A DNA stretch of 64,000 nucleotides from Prorocentrum cordatum (taxonomy: Eukaryota; Sar; Dinophyceae; Prorocentrales; Prorocentraceae), in contig CAUYUJ010001414.1 of the NCBI GenBank assembly GCA_963575745.1, forward strand, positions 334,270 to 398,269. The letters run 5' to 3'. Shown here piece by piece: positions 40,196 through 51,249 of the stretch (the first letter of the stretch is position 1; each line of letters opens with the position of its first letter). The position numbers and the translations under genes were made by a program. Under the pieces are notes generated by a model that worked only from the letters and a program-made list of their open reading frames with translations, was not told the origin of the DNA and ran no database searches.

Positions 40196-41360
40196 CGGGG
40201 AGGGGGGCCAAGTTCGAATCTTCAAGTGTCTCAAGGAGGGGGGGGCCCCGCCCCCGGTTCGAACCGCCATCCCTTTGCAACTCGGGGGGGAGGGGCGGGA
40301 CGCCCCCCCCGTTCGACCCCCCCCTCTTTGTGACTCCCGCCAGTTCGACTGCCCCCTAGTTCGGATTCCCCCTTTGGTTCTAACCCCCACGCCCCCGGGG
40401 GGGGGGGCGCGATTGGGGAGGCCCGTGTCCACGGCTCCCCCTTTCCCCCCCCCCTCCCCCCGGGTTCTCCGCGGGCGCTCAATGTTTTGGGGGTGCGGGG
40501 GGGCCCTGATGCCAACGTGTCAAGGTATTTGTCCCCAGCAAGGGTCCACGAAAAACATGTTCTCAGAGTTGCGTAGTTACTAGCCGCCCTTCCTGCAGTG
40601 TGGTGGAGGGATCCTGGTCTGTCTTGAGCAGCTTTAGCGCCTTCTGCGCTCGAGACCCACGGAGGCACACACACACACACACACACACTTACTTTACCTC
40701 GTTCGCTTCAAGTCAGAAGCCCCCTCCCCATCCCCCCCGCCCTCGGAGGATAGCACAGCAGCACCACCACCAGGGGTGCCGCCTCCGGCGAGGTGGTCCG
40801 CGATGCCCCCCCCCCCCCCCCGACCCCGGGACCGAACGTGGCGCCTCGAGCGAGGAGGGGACAGCCCGTGCCCCCGCGAGGATCTCCCCCGGCTCCGCCG
40901 AGCTGGTGGTGGTGCTTCGCTTTCCCTCCCCGCCGGCCCCCCCCCCCCCGCTCTCTCCCCTGCGCTCCGCCACTCGGCTCCTCGCTCCGGCCCTGCGCCC
41001 CTCCGCTCGCGCGCTCCTCGCTGGCTATGGCCCCCCCCTCCTCGCCCGCCTCTCGCCCGGCGAACCGCCTCCCTCTCGATGCTGGACGCTCCTCCTCGAC
41101 ACTCGGCGCTCCTTCTTCTTCTCTCACTGGTCCGAAGCATACCCTTGCCCTGTGTGGGCCTGGGTGGAAATGGCCGTCTGCTGGACTGGGCGCTTGCCAT
41201 GCGCCCGATCAGCCAGCCGCGCGCTCGGTGTTTCAGCATCCGCGCGTCAGGGCGCAAGGACACGCTGAACGGTTTGCTGTTCGATTGCAGCGACATGCCA
41301 TGGTTTGCGTCAGGGACGTCTGGGGGCATCGGGGGTGTCCGCGGGGTTTGGAACAGCATT
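40196..41360. other. No gene recognised; G/C runs and (CA)n
   Basis: 40215-40460 has G-run/C-run pairs similar to 8330-8560. (AC)n at 40671-40690. 40745-41200 is C-rich and GC-rich with open frames on both strands but no recognisable product. Confidence 0.4.
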
Positions 41361-41405
41361 GGAGTGGTGGTGCCTGTACCTTTTGGGGACAGGCACCACC
41401 ACTCC
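41361..41405. repeat. 17-bp perfect hairpin
   Basis: GGAGTGGTGGTGCCTGT pairs perfectly with ACAGGCACCACCACTCC around an 11-base loop. Confidence 0.9.
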
Positions 41406-42004
41406 TTTGCTTTTGGGCCTGCCCGCAGGAACGTCGTTGCAATCTCACGTTCCCCTGGGGGCCGCTGCGGCGGCGTTCGGGAGCGCTCTTGGGGGTCCGC
41501 GCGTGCGCCCGAGAGCGATCTCGACCAAACGCCACCTCGACTAGGTACGGGAACGTGTCCGGGGGCACCATCAACGCGCGTCGTCGACTGTGCCCCCCGA
41601 CGCGTGCCCAGACCTAGCTGGGGTGACGCCAGGCGGGTTTTCCAGGGAATAGCCCCTGGCGACCGCCTGGCGTTCGGGGCCCCAGGCGTTTGGGGCGAGC
41701 GCAGGATTGCAGCGGCGCCCGCCCAGGACACCCAGGGCGCATTTTGCGCGTCGAGCCCCAAACGCTTGATTGTGCGCCTTCGTTGGCGCACCCCCGAACG
41801 AGTTATTGTAGCCCGAGGGCGACCAATGCGTGGTCGGCCACTCTGCCGATTGGAACGCGCGCGCCTTCGGTGCCAGCGGATGCGTGGAGAAGACAGCGTC
41901 CTGTAATGTTCCATGGGCCGTCGCATCTGCACTTGCGCAACGGCGCGTCGCTCCCCCCGCGCTTTGCCACCCCGCCTGGGTAAAGGGTACGGGTATATTT
42001 CGCG
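41406..42004. other. No gene recognised
   Basis: Several short inverted phrases (for example GCGTTCGGGG and CCCCGAACG) but no defined element. Confidence 0.35.
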
Positions 42005-42110
42005 CCTCCCCCTCCTCCTCCCCCTCCTCCTCCGTCTCCTCCTCCTCCTCCTCCTCCTCCTCCTCCTCCTCCTCCTCCTCCTCCTCCTCCCCCTCCTCCC
42101 GCCTCCTCCT
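42005..42110. repeat. (CTC)n microsatellite
   Basis: CTC/TCC tract with CCCC interruptions. Confidence 0.93.
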
Positions 42111-43421
42111 CGCCTTCCTTCTCCCTGACATGTTGCGTCGCCCCCCCCCCCCCCCTCCTCGCCTCCCCCCTCCTCGCCTCCGCGCCGCCGCCGCCGCAAC
42201 AATCGCGGTGCCCTCTCCTGGGCCACGTCCGCCCAAGATCCGACGACCCCAGCCCCCCCCCCCCCCCCGGGCTCCCTCCCGAGCCGCTCGTCTGGCGGGT
42301 CCCGTCGCGGCGACGAGAGGGCCTCCGGGAGGCCGAGAAACGGACTCCGGGCGGTGGGGGGATCACCGTTGCTTGGGCTGGCCCTCCTCCGATGCCCCCC
42401 CCCTCCCGGCCTATAGAGATCCGGCGCTTCAAAAAATGGAGCAGGCAGGGTTTGGCCTTTTCGGCGTCGGGGGGTCCCCGTCGGGCCGCGGGGGTGTCAA
42501 ACGACAATTCTGGACGACAAGCCGGCCGTGGGGAAGTGGTCCAGGCTTCCGGAAAAAGTGGAGCAGCCGGGCGTCCGGGAGGGTCCATCGATCCGATCAA
42601 TCCGATTGATTTTCGATCGCGGCTATGGCCGGCCCGATCCGATGTTTGCACGGCGCTGTGGTGCACCATGGTGCAGCCGATCCGATTCGACGCCTCGATG
42701 TTTAATCCGTGCCAGTGCAGCCCGATCCGATGCTCATTCCCTGAGATTGGACGCTCGCGAGAAACCACTTCCAGAGCTCTGGACCCCATGTTTGTTGGCA
42801 ATTTTTCCAGCCAGATCGATTCGTGGGGGCCCCAGAACGTGGCCAAAACCGCCCGGCTCGAAAAGGTTGAGACGCCGGGACCTCAGGATCTCAGGGCATC
42901 GAGCTGCTCCAATGTTTCTCGGCTCGCTGCTCGCTTCGGGTTGACACAGAAGGGGGTCCAGCGACAAGGGGGTGATGCAATAGATTTGGTGTAATAGATG
43001 CGTGGGGTGCATCATATGTTTGGGGCGTGCACTATCATTCCGGGGCGCCAGTGTATGCTGCTGGAGTTTCGCGTGCCATGCACTATTTGCACTACGGTGC
43101 AGCACAACTCGCCGGCGGCGCAGCATACTTGCAGATGATGTACACTTGCCCCAGATCTAGTGCCCCCCCCCCCCTCTGCAGCTGGACCCCCCTTTGGGTC
43201 CCCCAGATGGCTGGCCGATCCTGCCTCCCCGCAGCCCCGCCGGGCCCCCCGAGGCCCCCGGGAGCTGGGCGGCTGGCCCGCGGCCGTGGTGGCCTGGGCG
43301 CGCGCCCACGCGCTCGCCGTGCGCCGCGCGGAAAGGGCCGCCGGCGGCCGCCGACGCCGCGGGCGCGGGCGACGTGGTTCGTGGTGGGCGCGGCGCCCGG
43401 AGATCCAACGCATTGAAAGAA
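42111..43421. other. No gene recognised
   Basis: GC-rich to 42560, then 42590-42780 has scattered CGATCCGAT words. 43220-43420 is very GC-rich and could contain an exon, but no frame is distinctive. Confidence 0.35.
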
Positions 43422-43606
43422 TTGGGCGCTGCGTAATGCGGGGATCGTAGGGATCGTAAATGGGGGGGCGGCGAGTGTGGTCCGAAAAGGTACCCAAATG
43501 GTACCGAAACGAGCCCCCTGGGGCTCTGGAGGGGCCCGAAAGGGGCACGAAAGGGGACCTTTTCTGACCCCCCCATTTGTGACCCCCCCATTAAGCCACG
43601 CCCAAA
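43422..43606 (+). mobile_element. Family E TIR element, copy 2
   Basis: Starts TTGGGCGCTGCGTAATGCGG, contains GGCTCTGGAGGGGCCCGAAA, ends CCATTAAGCCACGCCCAA; near-identical to 28473-28647. Confidence 0.9.
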
Positions 43607-43974
43607 AGAGTCAGAACGGAGGTGTTTCACAGTTCTCGGCCTCCAGGGGCCCACCCTGGGCCCCAGGACCGTTGAAGGAGGGCGCAGGATGACGAGGCTG
43701 TCCGGGGGAATGGGTCCAGCGTGCCGGGGGCCCCGCATTGGAAAAGTGGCAGCATCGGATCTCTGTGTGGTCGTGGTGGGCGTCCTTGGGATCCTGGCGT
43801 CTCACGTTTCTCGAGCCGGGCGTTTTCGGGCGAGGTCGGCCCCAGGTGCCCGCGCAGATCCGATCCCGTCGAAGCATGGCCCCGAACGAGTGGGTCTAAG
43901 GCTCCTGAGATGAGTTGTCGCGGTGTCTTCATGTTTCGCGCCGTCGGCTCCCAGGGGTGGTCGGTGCCACGGTG

Positions 43975-44160
43975 GTCGGCGTGGTCGTCGCGGTCGTCGT
44001 CGTGGCGGGCAGGGTCGGCGTCGTGGTCGGCGTGGTCGGCGCGGCCGCCGCCGTCGTTGTGGTCGACGTGGTCAGCGTTGTCGTCTTCTTGGTCGTCCTG
44101 GTGGGAGTCGCCGCCGCTGGCGCCGTCGATTCCGCGGCCGCCGCCGTCGTCTCTGCGAGG
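43975..44160. repeat. GTCGTCGTG-rich tract
   Basis: Irregular GTC/GTG/GCC trinucleotides, a degenerate relative of the GAC tracts. Confidence 0.7.
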
Positions 44161-44689
44161 ATCTGTGAGCTCTGCCCCTGCCGGGTTCCCATCGATGCTG
44201 GAGTATCGGGCACCCCTGTGGGGATCCACCGGTCCACCCTTGCCTTCAGACGTCTTTCATGCTCTGAGCCCTCGGTGGCGTCTCATGACTTTGATCTGCA
44301 GGGTTAGGACTCGGGTGCGGTTGCCAAGTCGCCGCCCTCGCCGTCGCTGCCTCCTCGAACTTGCATCGAGGGTCGAGGTGTGTTGGATATTCTCGGCCGT
44401 TCGCAGGTCCTCGGGGAGCCTCCGCGGCGGCACCCGCCGCGCCGCCGACGGCGTCGTCGTCGCCCCCGCCGCTGCCATGCCGCCTCTAGCATCGATCGAG
44501 GATCCATCTGGAGGCCCACGGAGGTCGGGCCGGATGGGCCCCAGGAGGAGTCTGGTCAACTGGTCGTGAGCGGATATCTTGCGTTGCATTTTCGGGGGAC
44601 CTCGCCGGTCCACCAAATTTGTGTCTTTTCTTGTGCCCGACGCGGGCTCGATGCGGACTCGGTGCGAATTTGGCATGGATTCAACACGG

Positions 44690-44752
44690 ATTCCAATCGG
44701 ATTCGACACGGATCCGACACGGATTCGTCACGGATTCGACACGGATAGGGCC
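44690..44752. repeat. 12-bp tandem repeat
   Basis: GATTCGACACGG in five imperfect copies. Confidence 0.88.
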
Positions 44753-44862
44753 GCGACAGGACAGCCAAGGTTCCCCGAGGATTCAACATGAGACATTTTG
44801 CCAGTAGGTGCCAATTTCGCTGGCCCCTCCGATCTTGCCCAGGCTGATCCTGGGGTCTGTGC

Positions 44863-45009
44863 TAAGTCGGGTCTGCCCCTCCACAGGAGGAACATTCAGA
44901 GATAGTCCAGAAATAGTACGGGGACGATTTGTGGGATATTGTGGAGTAGTCTTAGTATTTCAGCCATTCCTCCTCCAAAATCCCCCTGTAGGGGGACAGG
45001 CCCGACCTA
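44863..45009 (+). mobile_element. Family A TIR element, copy 5
   Basis: 147 bp. TAAGTCGGGTCTGCCCCTCC ... GGGGGACAGGCCCGACCTA; core AGTACGGGGACGATTTG. Confidence 0.88.
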
Positions 45010-45134
45010 AGGCTTGCGTCGCGCGCCCTCATGGGCCTTGCGCCCCGGAGGGCCGCGAGGCCGAGGTTCTGGGAGGCTGTTTCCTTTGGTCACGGTGTTC
45101 TTCCTTCGGCGTTGCTTGCTCTGCTTGATGTAAG

Positions 45135-45235
45135 GAGGAGGAGGAGGAGGAGGAGGAGGAGGAGGAGGTGGAGGAGGAGAAGGAGGAGGAGGAGGAGGAA
45201 GAGGAGGATGAGGAGGAGGAGAAGGGGAAGGGAGG
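45135..45235. repeat. (GGA)n microsatellite
   Basis: GGA tract between two family A copies. Confidence 0.92.
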
Positions 45236-45358
45236 GGTGGGAGGGACGCAGAAGGCAGGAGCGGAGAGGACGGGGGCACTGGCAACTCCGAAACTGGCGT
45301 CGTCTCGTAAGTACCGAGCCGAACTCGTGAGTCGCTCGCGTGCGCAGTTCGGCCTACA

Positions 45359-45502
45359 ATCGTGCATGTCCCTCTGCAGACGGAGTAGGCCAGAGTGGTT
45401 GACAAGTGGTACGGTGACGATTTGTCATGCTCATCTGTCTATGTTTGACTATTTCGTTTTTGTCTTACAGAATCCGTCTGTAGGAGGACCTGCCCGACCT
45501 AA
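45359..45502 (+). mobile_element. Family A TIR element, copy 6
   Basis: ATCGTGCATGTCCCTCTGCA ... CTGTAGGAGGACCTGCCCGA; core GGTACGGTGACGATTTG. Confidence 0.82.
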
Positions 45503-46561
45503 GCGTAATTAGGAATTTCGGCTCAAGCCGCAGTCAACAACATCACGTAGTCTGGTGACCACCTGGCAGCTCTACCCACGGCGCTGCATAACTTTCCTCA
45601 TTTATCGACGTGTCCAATGTCGCCGCGGCCCACCGATGCAGTTTGTATGCTTCCTTGACGGTTACGCTTGTGGCCCGCCCGCCTGGGCTCGTAGACTCCG
45701 TGGGGCGCATCCGCTACGCCTCAAATTTTGTGAAGGCAGATACGCACAATCATCGCAACAAGGTCCTCGTGTAATCGTGGCCAGACCGGGAGCACTTCTG
45801 CAATCCTTAGGTTGATGGGCAGGAACGTCGTAGAAATGGACAGCAATGTCGAACATGTGATCAATCTATGCTGTAACGTGCTGAGTGCGATGTTGTTTGT
45901 ATGTTTCCTTGTGGCTGAAGCGGCACCAGCAAGTGCGATTGAGTGGGCATGCAGTGGCATGGAATCGCTTGTATGTGTATGCGTGGATTGTTTCCGCTTC
46001 CTAGACTTGAGCCCCTTGGCACGGCACCGCATGCACAATACAAGTGAAAAACGCTCAAAGAGGACGATTCAACGTTTGCTTGCGTGTGATGATCCACCAT
46101 CAACCACGATGGGATGCAGCCCATGCAATGTGATTGACGCATTGTTGTCAGTGTCGCAATCATGTCGTCTCACTCCCCGTGCTGCACCTCATTTCTCATT
46201 GCTGGCAGTTCCCATCATAAGCATCATTTTCGCCTCTCACCACAAACCAGCCACTTGCATAATGTACTATCATGGCGACGCCTTGGCCATGCACATGGCT
46301 AGCCACGCCTATTTGCATTAGGGTTTGTTTGCGAGATATCCTCGAACAGCATGGAGGGTTCTTCCTTACTGGGGATCTCTAGGATCCATCCGATGGATCC
46401 TTGCTAAATGCTGTCCAGGATGTAGCACGAATCACCTCATCCTGGGGTCTGGTCACCTCTTGGTTCGAAAAATCAACGTCGCTACTCTCATTGATCCGGA
46501 GGTCTTGGCTTGGTTGATGTGTCTATGTGTGTACGTTCATCGCTTTTACAGCCGAGGTCGG
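45503..46561. other. Low-GC, repeat-poor segment without a recognised gene
   Basis: Composition is distinctly nearer to 50% GC than its surroundings. A 169-codon plus frame (45812-46321) begins MMGRNVVEMDSNVEHVINL and contains hydrophobic patches, but overlaps open antisense frames and matches nothing known to me. A near-perfect palindrome AGGATCCATCCGATGGATCCT lies at about 46380-46401. Confidence 0.4.
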
Positions 46562-46680
46562 GTGGAGGAAGTTGATGCCTGTATCAAGTTGCCTGCGGTA
46601 AGTCCCGCCACCATGCCAGCCCTACCACCTTGTGCGGCGATTATTCGAGGGGCCCACAGGAGGCCGCAACGCGTGGAACC
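46562..46680 (+). mobile_element. Family Q repeat, copy 2
   Basis: GTTGCCTGCGGTAAGTCCCG ... TTATTCGAGGGG ... GGAGGCCGCAACGCGTGG, parallel to 33085-33190. Confidence 0.65.
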
Positions 46681-47181
46681 TCGTCCCCAGAGGCATGGGC
46701 GAGCTGTCATATGTGACGCGATGTTTCGCGTCGTGCCTGTTTCTTCAAGAAAGGCTGTAATGGCTTGGAGGATGAGGATAAGGAGGAGTTGGAGTTGAGG
46801 TTGTGGCGGACGATGGGGATGAAACGCATGATCACATGATGATGCGATCAAATGACGATGTTGATGCCCATGGATCTGTTGTGTGCTGTTGGTGAATATG
46901 ATGGTGACGGTGATGAGGAGAAGGAGGAGGAGGAGGCGGAGGAGGAGGAGGAGGAAGGGGACGGGCGTCGCGTCTCGAGCTGCAGGGGATGCCCGAGGAG
47001 GTGAGGACGAGCGGGCGCTAACTCGGCGGGGCACACGCGCGGCTCCCGCGCGCGCCTCCACCTGGCAGACGGGGGGGCGGCGGCGGCGGCCCCGTGCCCC
47101 CCCCCCCCCCCCCCGAGGCGGGGGGCGGCCGCGGCGGGCGGCGCCCGGCAAGCGCGCGCCCGAGGCGCCGCGCCTCCCGCC

Positions 47182-47262
47182 ATGGCGTGCCCCGCCGGCG
47201 CCGTGGAGGAGCTGGCGCAGCTGCTGCGGGCGGCGCACGCGCCCGGGCCGCAGATGGCGGAG
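47182..47262 (+). CDS. Importin-beta family receptor, exon 1
   Basis: ATG at 47182 in a strong context (CCCGCCATGG). Encodes MACPAGAVEELAQLL ... GPQMAE, the first helix of an importin-beta N-terminal HEAT repeat. Splicing after GAG at 47262 (intron starts GCCTGC) to exon 2 at 52699 gives the smooth reading M-A-E-A-A-E-R-L. Such proteins carry cargo through nuclear pores and bind Ran-GTP with their N-terminal repeats. The candidate donor is GC, a form known in dinoflagellates. The last bases of the exon and the donor fall in a 34-bp direct repeat copied at 47425, so the splice site exists twice. Confidence 0.72.
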
Positions 47263-47291
47263 GCCTGCCCGGGGCGGCGCCCAGAGACGGG
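47258..47291. repeat. 34-bp direct repeat, copy 1 (spans exon 1 donor)
   Basis: Starts CGGAGGCCTGCCCGGGGCGG; identical to 47425-47458. The last ~24 bp occur a third time at 47904-47927. Confidence 0.93.
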
Positions 47292-47294
47292 CTC

Positions 47295-47419
47295 GGCATC
47301 GCTCGGACGTGTGCATTTTTCCTTCGGCGAGGGCCCTCGAGGAGCATGCTTGAGGATTTGGCGAAACGCCCACGCACGGAACCGAAAAAAACACAGGGAA
47401 TGGACGTCCGAGCGATGCC
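47295..47419. mobile_element. Family L TIR element, copy 1
   Basis: 125 bp. GGCATCGCTCGGACGTGTGC at left; ACGTCCGAGCGATGCC at right is inverted. Interior GCACGGAACCGAAAAAAACA. It lies between the 34-bp direct repeats. Confidence 0.9.
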
Positions 47420-47424
47420 CAGGA

Positions 47425-47458
47425 CGGAGGCCTGCCCGGGGCGGCGCCCAGAGACGGG
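47425..47458. repeat. 34-bp direct repeat, copy 2
   Basis: Identical to 47258-47291, so it carries a second candidate splice donor. Confidence 0.93.
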
Positions 47459-47533
47459 GGGGATCGAAGAAGAATCGGGGGCCCCCAAACGGGGTGGTGA
47501 CCACACCGTGTGGCGAGTCGATGGGGAGTCGGG

Positions 47534-47681
47534 GTCACCACGCGGTTTTGGGATTTGGGTCGTTCTCCGAGGGTGTCTCGGGTGACTGGAGCCTCCAGGG
47601 TCCCAAAACCGTGTGGTGACGGACCGTGCGGTGAGGTCTCTTGGGGTTCCGAGGTCACCGCACGGTCTGTCACCGCACGGT
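47534..47681. mobile_element. Family M palindromic elements
   Basis: GTCACCACGCGGTTTTGGGA and its inverse (one mismatch) bound 47534-47620. Adjacent ACCGTGCGGTGA at 47623 pairs with TCACCGCACGGT at 47655, repeated at 47670. Confidence 0.8.
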
Positions 47682-47750
47682 CTTGGGATCCCCAAAAGAA
47701 GAAGAAGAAGAAGAAGAAGCAGAAGAAGAAACAAAACAAGAAGAAGAAAA

Positions 47751-47890
47751 GTATAAGCATAAACTGTTGGCGCTCCGCGCGGATTTCTGGCGCCGCCCTT
47801 GGCGCGCTCCGCGCGCCAGGGATGGGGGGCCCGGCGCAGAGCCAAGAAGTCCGCGCGGAGCGCGACGAGGTTCATGTTTATGCCGTGTGT
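47751..47890 (+). mobile_element. Family K palindromic element, copy 3
   Basis: GTATAAGCATAAACTG and GGCGCTCCGCGCGGA at left; GTCCGCGCGGAGCGC ... CATGTTTATGCC at right. Preceded by a (GAA)n tract at 47698-47748. Confidence 0.82.
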
Positions 47891-48210
47891 TTCTCCTTCT
47901 ATGCCGGGGCGGCGCCCAGAGACGGGGGGGGAGGACGGCCGGGGGCGTCGAGGGGGGAGGGAAGGCGCTGCCGCCATCGGGGGCGTCGGAGGTGGGAGGG
48001 GGGAGAAAGACTCAGATGGCTCTCGGAGGGCTTCTGGGCTCGGGGTGCCTTTTCTGGCAGCTGCGCCCCGCCGAGGGCTTCAGGGAGGCGCCCGGATGGC
48101 CCCGAAGGGCCGCCAGAGAGGCCCGAGCCGCCGCCCGAGGACCGCCCGGCGTCGAAGAGGCCCAGGGTGTGTGTGGATGTCATGGGCGCCTCTTGGCCCC
48201 CCTCACCTCT

Positions 48211-48372
48211 CAGGAGGGGAAAAAACACACAGACACAATTAATCATCGATTCCCCAGAAAATATAGGAAACTATGGGAAATGGGGGGAAGACAAAAACCC
48301 AGAAAAAATTGGAAAATTTGGGGAATCCTTTTATTTGTGTGTATTTATTTGTGTGTCCCAGGACCCCTTTAT
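48211..48372 (+). mobile_element. Family C element, copy 3
   Basis: GGAGGGGAAAAAACACACAG to TGTGTGTCCCAGGACCCC. Confidence 0.9.
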
Positions 48373-48689
48373 TCTCGTGCACCCGAGCAGGGTCCAGCTC
48401 GATGCGGCCGACGCGATGCGGTGTCGGTTTCGGCCAGCCCGCTCCGATCCAGCTCCTGTGATCGGTCGGTGCCGCTGCGGTCCGATGGTTGCGCGGCGTC
48501 GTCGTGCCTCCTGGCGGGGCTGACCTGGTTCGATTTCGACACTCTCGCATTGCGATGTTCCAAAAGGCGTTGGCCTGGATCACCAGGAGATGTTGCGAGC
48601 ACCAGGGAAGCATCGAGACCGGACGGGTGTTGGGCCCTCGGAGGCGATGCTCGTTCGGCACCTCGCCAGTGTATCGGGCGGACACTGTT

Positions 48690-48756
48690 TCGGTACTTTC
48701 CAGTGTGCTCGAAACTATTTCTCGGATGTAGTCCTTGAGTGCGATGGGAACAATCC
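48690..48756 (+). repeat. Family N repeat, copy 1
   Basis: GTGTGCTCGAAACTATTTCT and GTCCTTGAGTGCGATGGGAA; matches 54890-54960. Confidence 0.7.
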
Positions 48757-48913
48757 TGGAGGGGAAAAACACACAGACACAATTAATCGCCGATTCCTAT
48801 GAAAATATGGGAAAATATGGGAAGTGGGGGGAAGACAGAAACCCAGAAAATATAGGAACATATGGGGGATACTTTTATTTGTGATTATTTATTTGTGTGT
48901 CCTGGGGCCTCTT
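48757..48913 (+). mobile_element. Family C element, copy 4
   Basis: GGAGGGGAAAAACACACAGA to TGTGTGTCCTGGGGCC; only ~385 bp from copy 3, same orientation. Confidence 0.9.
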
Positions 48914-48977
48914 AACCAATTATCGATTTGGCGCCGGCGGAGGCCTGGCGTCCGTGGACGTCTCCTTCGCACACAGA

Positions 48978-49115
48978 CTGACGGAGGCCCGCGCTTTGCT
49001 AGATCGGCGCTGGGCCCCGCCCGGCAGCGCCTCGCCGCCGCCCATGGCGCGCTCGGCGCGCCAGGGGGGGCCAGCACAGATCCGCGAAGCCCGCGCGGAC
49101 CTGCGACAGTTGATT
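48978..49115 (+). mobile_element. Family K palindromic element, copy 4
   Basis: Arms GAGGCCCGCGC / GCCCGCGCGGAC around GGCGCGCTCGGCGCGCCAGG. Confidence 0.65.
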
Positions 49116-49444
49116 CCTCACCCGACCGGCTGGGACTGTTATCAATGAAGGGAAACGATCAAAAAAACAAACTTTCTGGGGCGGACGATTAAAACAATGG
49201 TTTCGCGGGCCTCCTCGCCCCCGCAATAGCGGGGGGGCAGGGCAGGCTGACGGGGGGCTGACAATTCCGGACTTGCTTTGCACACTCGGCAGACCGCGAC
49301 CGCCAGGCCACCAGGAGCGCGGTGCCTCCCGGGCGTTCCGCCTCGCGTCTTCGGCGAGTGACGACGGCATACCGCGGCCGCCAGGCCCCAGGCGGCCCGT
49401 GGATCCCTGGGGATCCCGCCTCGCGTTCTCGGGCGGGGATCCTC

Positions 49445-49678
<234 letters not shown>

Positions 49679-50155
49679 GAAGCCCAACCTCGGGCTCCCG
49701 CGGCCGATCGGGACGCTTCGGCCCCCCCCTCCGAGCGCTCTCGGCGAGGCGAGAAGCTGCGGGGAGGCACCCTCCCAGGGCCGGAGAGCCCGCAGGGAGC
49801 CAGCAGGAAAGCGGGGGGCTCGCTCCGAGCAGAAGTAGTCACGGTGCCTCGTTCTTCTTCTGCTCCTGCCCTGTCCGAATTTCATGGGCAACGTTTGGGG
49901 GGGACAAGCTCCGGGGGGGATCGCATGGTCCCCCGATCGCGCATGAATCGCCGGGGGCCTGATGGCCCGACCCGTGCAGGAGCGTGCGGATCCGCTATGG
50001 TCGGGAGCTGGGCGCCAATCCATCCACGATGTGTGTGCCGCCGATTCCAGCCCGATGCTTCCCCCCCCCCCTCCGAGCCCGTCCCCCCCCCCCCCCCAGC
50101 CTAACTTTGCCTCTCCTGCTTCGGAGGCTTCCGGGAGCGGGGTGAGGCCTAGGGT
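49679..50155. other. Intronic sequence, no gene recognised
   Basis: GC-rich, with C-runs near 50060-50097. Confidence 0.4.
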
Positions 50156-50311
50156 TAATGCGGGCGTGGTTCTCTACAGGAGGAGTATGCAACCATAGTA
50201 AAAAAAATGTCAGGGGACGATGTTTCGATTATTGCTGTTAATGTTTAAGCTTTTGCTTAACATTTTCTTATTCGTCGTCCAAAATGCCCCTGTAGAGGGA
50301 CCTACGCCTGG
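50156..50311 (+). mobile_element. Family A TIR element, copy 7
   Basis: TAATGCGGGCGTGGTTCTCT ... CCTGTAGAGGGACCTACGCC; core GTCAGGGGACGATG. Confidence 0.82.
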
Positions 50312-50419
50312 GGGGGTCTGCAGATCGTGGCCGGTGCCATGCCGGCCCTCCGGCGCCATGGCCCCAGCACGCCCCTTGGCCCTCCCCCCCTCGTCCCCGC
50401 ACGTGCCTCTAGGCCAGGG

Positions 50420-51180
50420 TGCCCCACCCCCCTCCCTCCCTCCTCCTCCTCCCGCCCTCCCTCCCTCCTCCCTCCCTCCTCCTCCCTCCTCCTCCCTCCT
50501 CCTCCCTCCTCCCTCCTCCTCCTCCCTCCTCTCCCTCCTCCCCTCCCCTCCTCCTTCCCTCCCCCCTTCCTCCTCCCTCCCTCCTGCTCTCCTCCGCCCT
50601 TCCTCCTCTTCCTCCTGCCTCCCTCCCCTCCGCCGTCCTCCCTCCCTCCTCCCTCTCCCTGTCCCCTCCCTCCTCCTCGTCCTCCTCCCTCCCTCCTTGT
50701 CCTCCTCCTCCCTCCTCCCTCTGGCGCCTCGGGGGCAGCGGCTCAGGGGCAACGGCGGAGGTGGGGTGGGTGGGGGGGCGGGCCCTGGCGGGGGCTCGCA
50801 GGGGAGGCGCGGGGGGGGGGGGGCGCGGACCTCCGAGGGGGAGGGAGGGGGGGGGGAGGGAGGAGGGAGGAGGGGAGGAGGAGGAGGAGGAGGAGAGGAG
50901 GAGAGGAGGAGGAGGAGGAGGAGGAGGAGGAGGAGGAGGAGGAGGAGGAGGAGGAGGAGGAGGAGGAGGAGGAGGAGGAGGAGGAGGAGGGAGGTAGGGA
51001 GGGTGGGAGGAGGGAGGGAGGGAGGGAGAGAGAGGGAGGGGGGGAGGGCGGGGAGGGGAGGGGAGGGGAGGGGAGGGGGGGGGGGAGGGGAGGGGAGGGG
51101 AGGGGGGGGAGGGGGGAGGGGGGGGGGAGGAGGGGAGGGGGGGGGAAGGGGGGGGGAGGGGAGGGGGGATGGGGGGCAGG
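50420..51180. repeat. (CCT)n then (GGA)n/(GGGGA)n tracts
   Basis: Pyrimidine-rich on plus at 50420-50720; purine-rich at 50850-51180. The two arms are partly complementary and could pair. No gene. Confidence 0.9.
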
Positions 51181-51249
51181 GGGGGGGATGGGGGAGGGGA
51201 CAAGCTAGGTGCGTTCGCGTCATATCTGATGTCCTACTCCTCCCTCCCA

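Noticed and set aside
40205-40275. tRNA T-loop-like word GGTTCGAACC
   Set aside because: No acceptor, D or anticodon arms around it; lies in G/C-run repeats.
45812-46321. 169-codon plus-strand ORF in the balanced-composition island
   Set aside because: Open antisense frames overlap it, no recognised domain, no splice or start context; kept only as a note.
50420-51180. Opposed CCT and GGA tracts as one giant inverted-repeat transposon
   Set aside because: Complementarity is only that expected of two simple repeats; no defined ends or target duplication.
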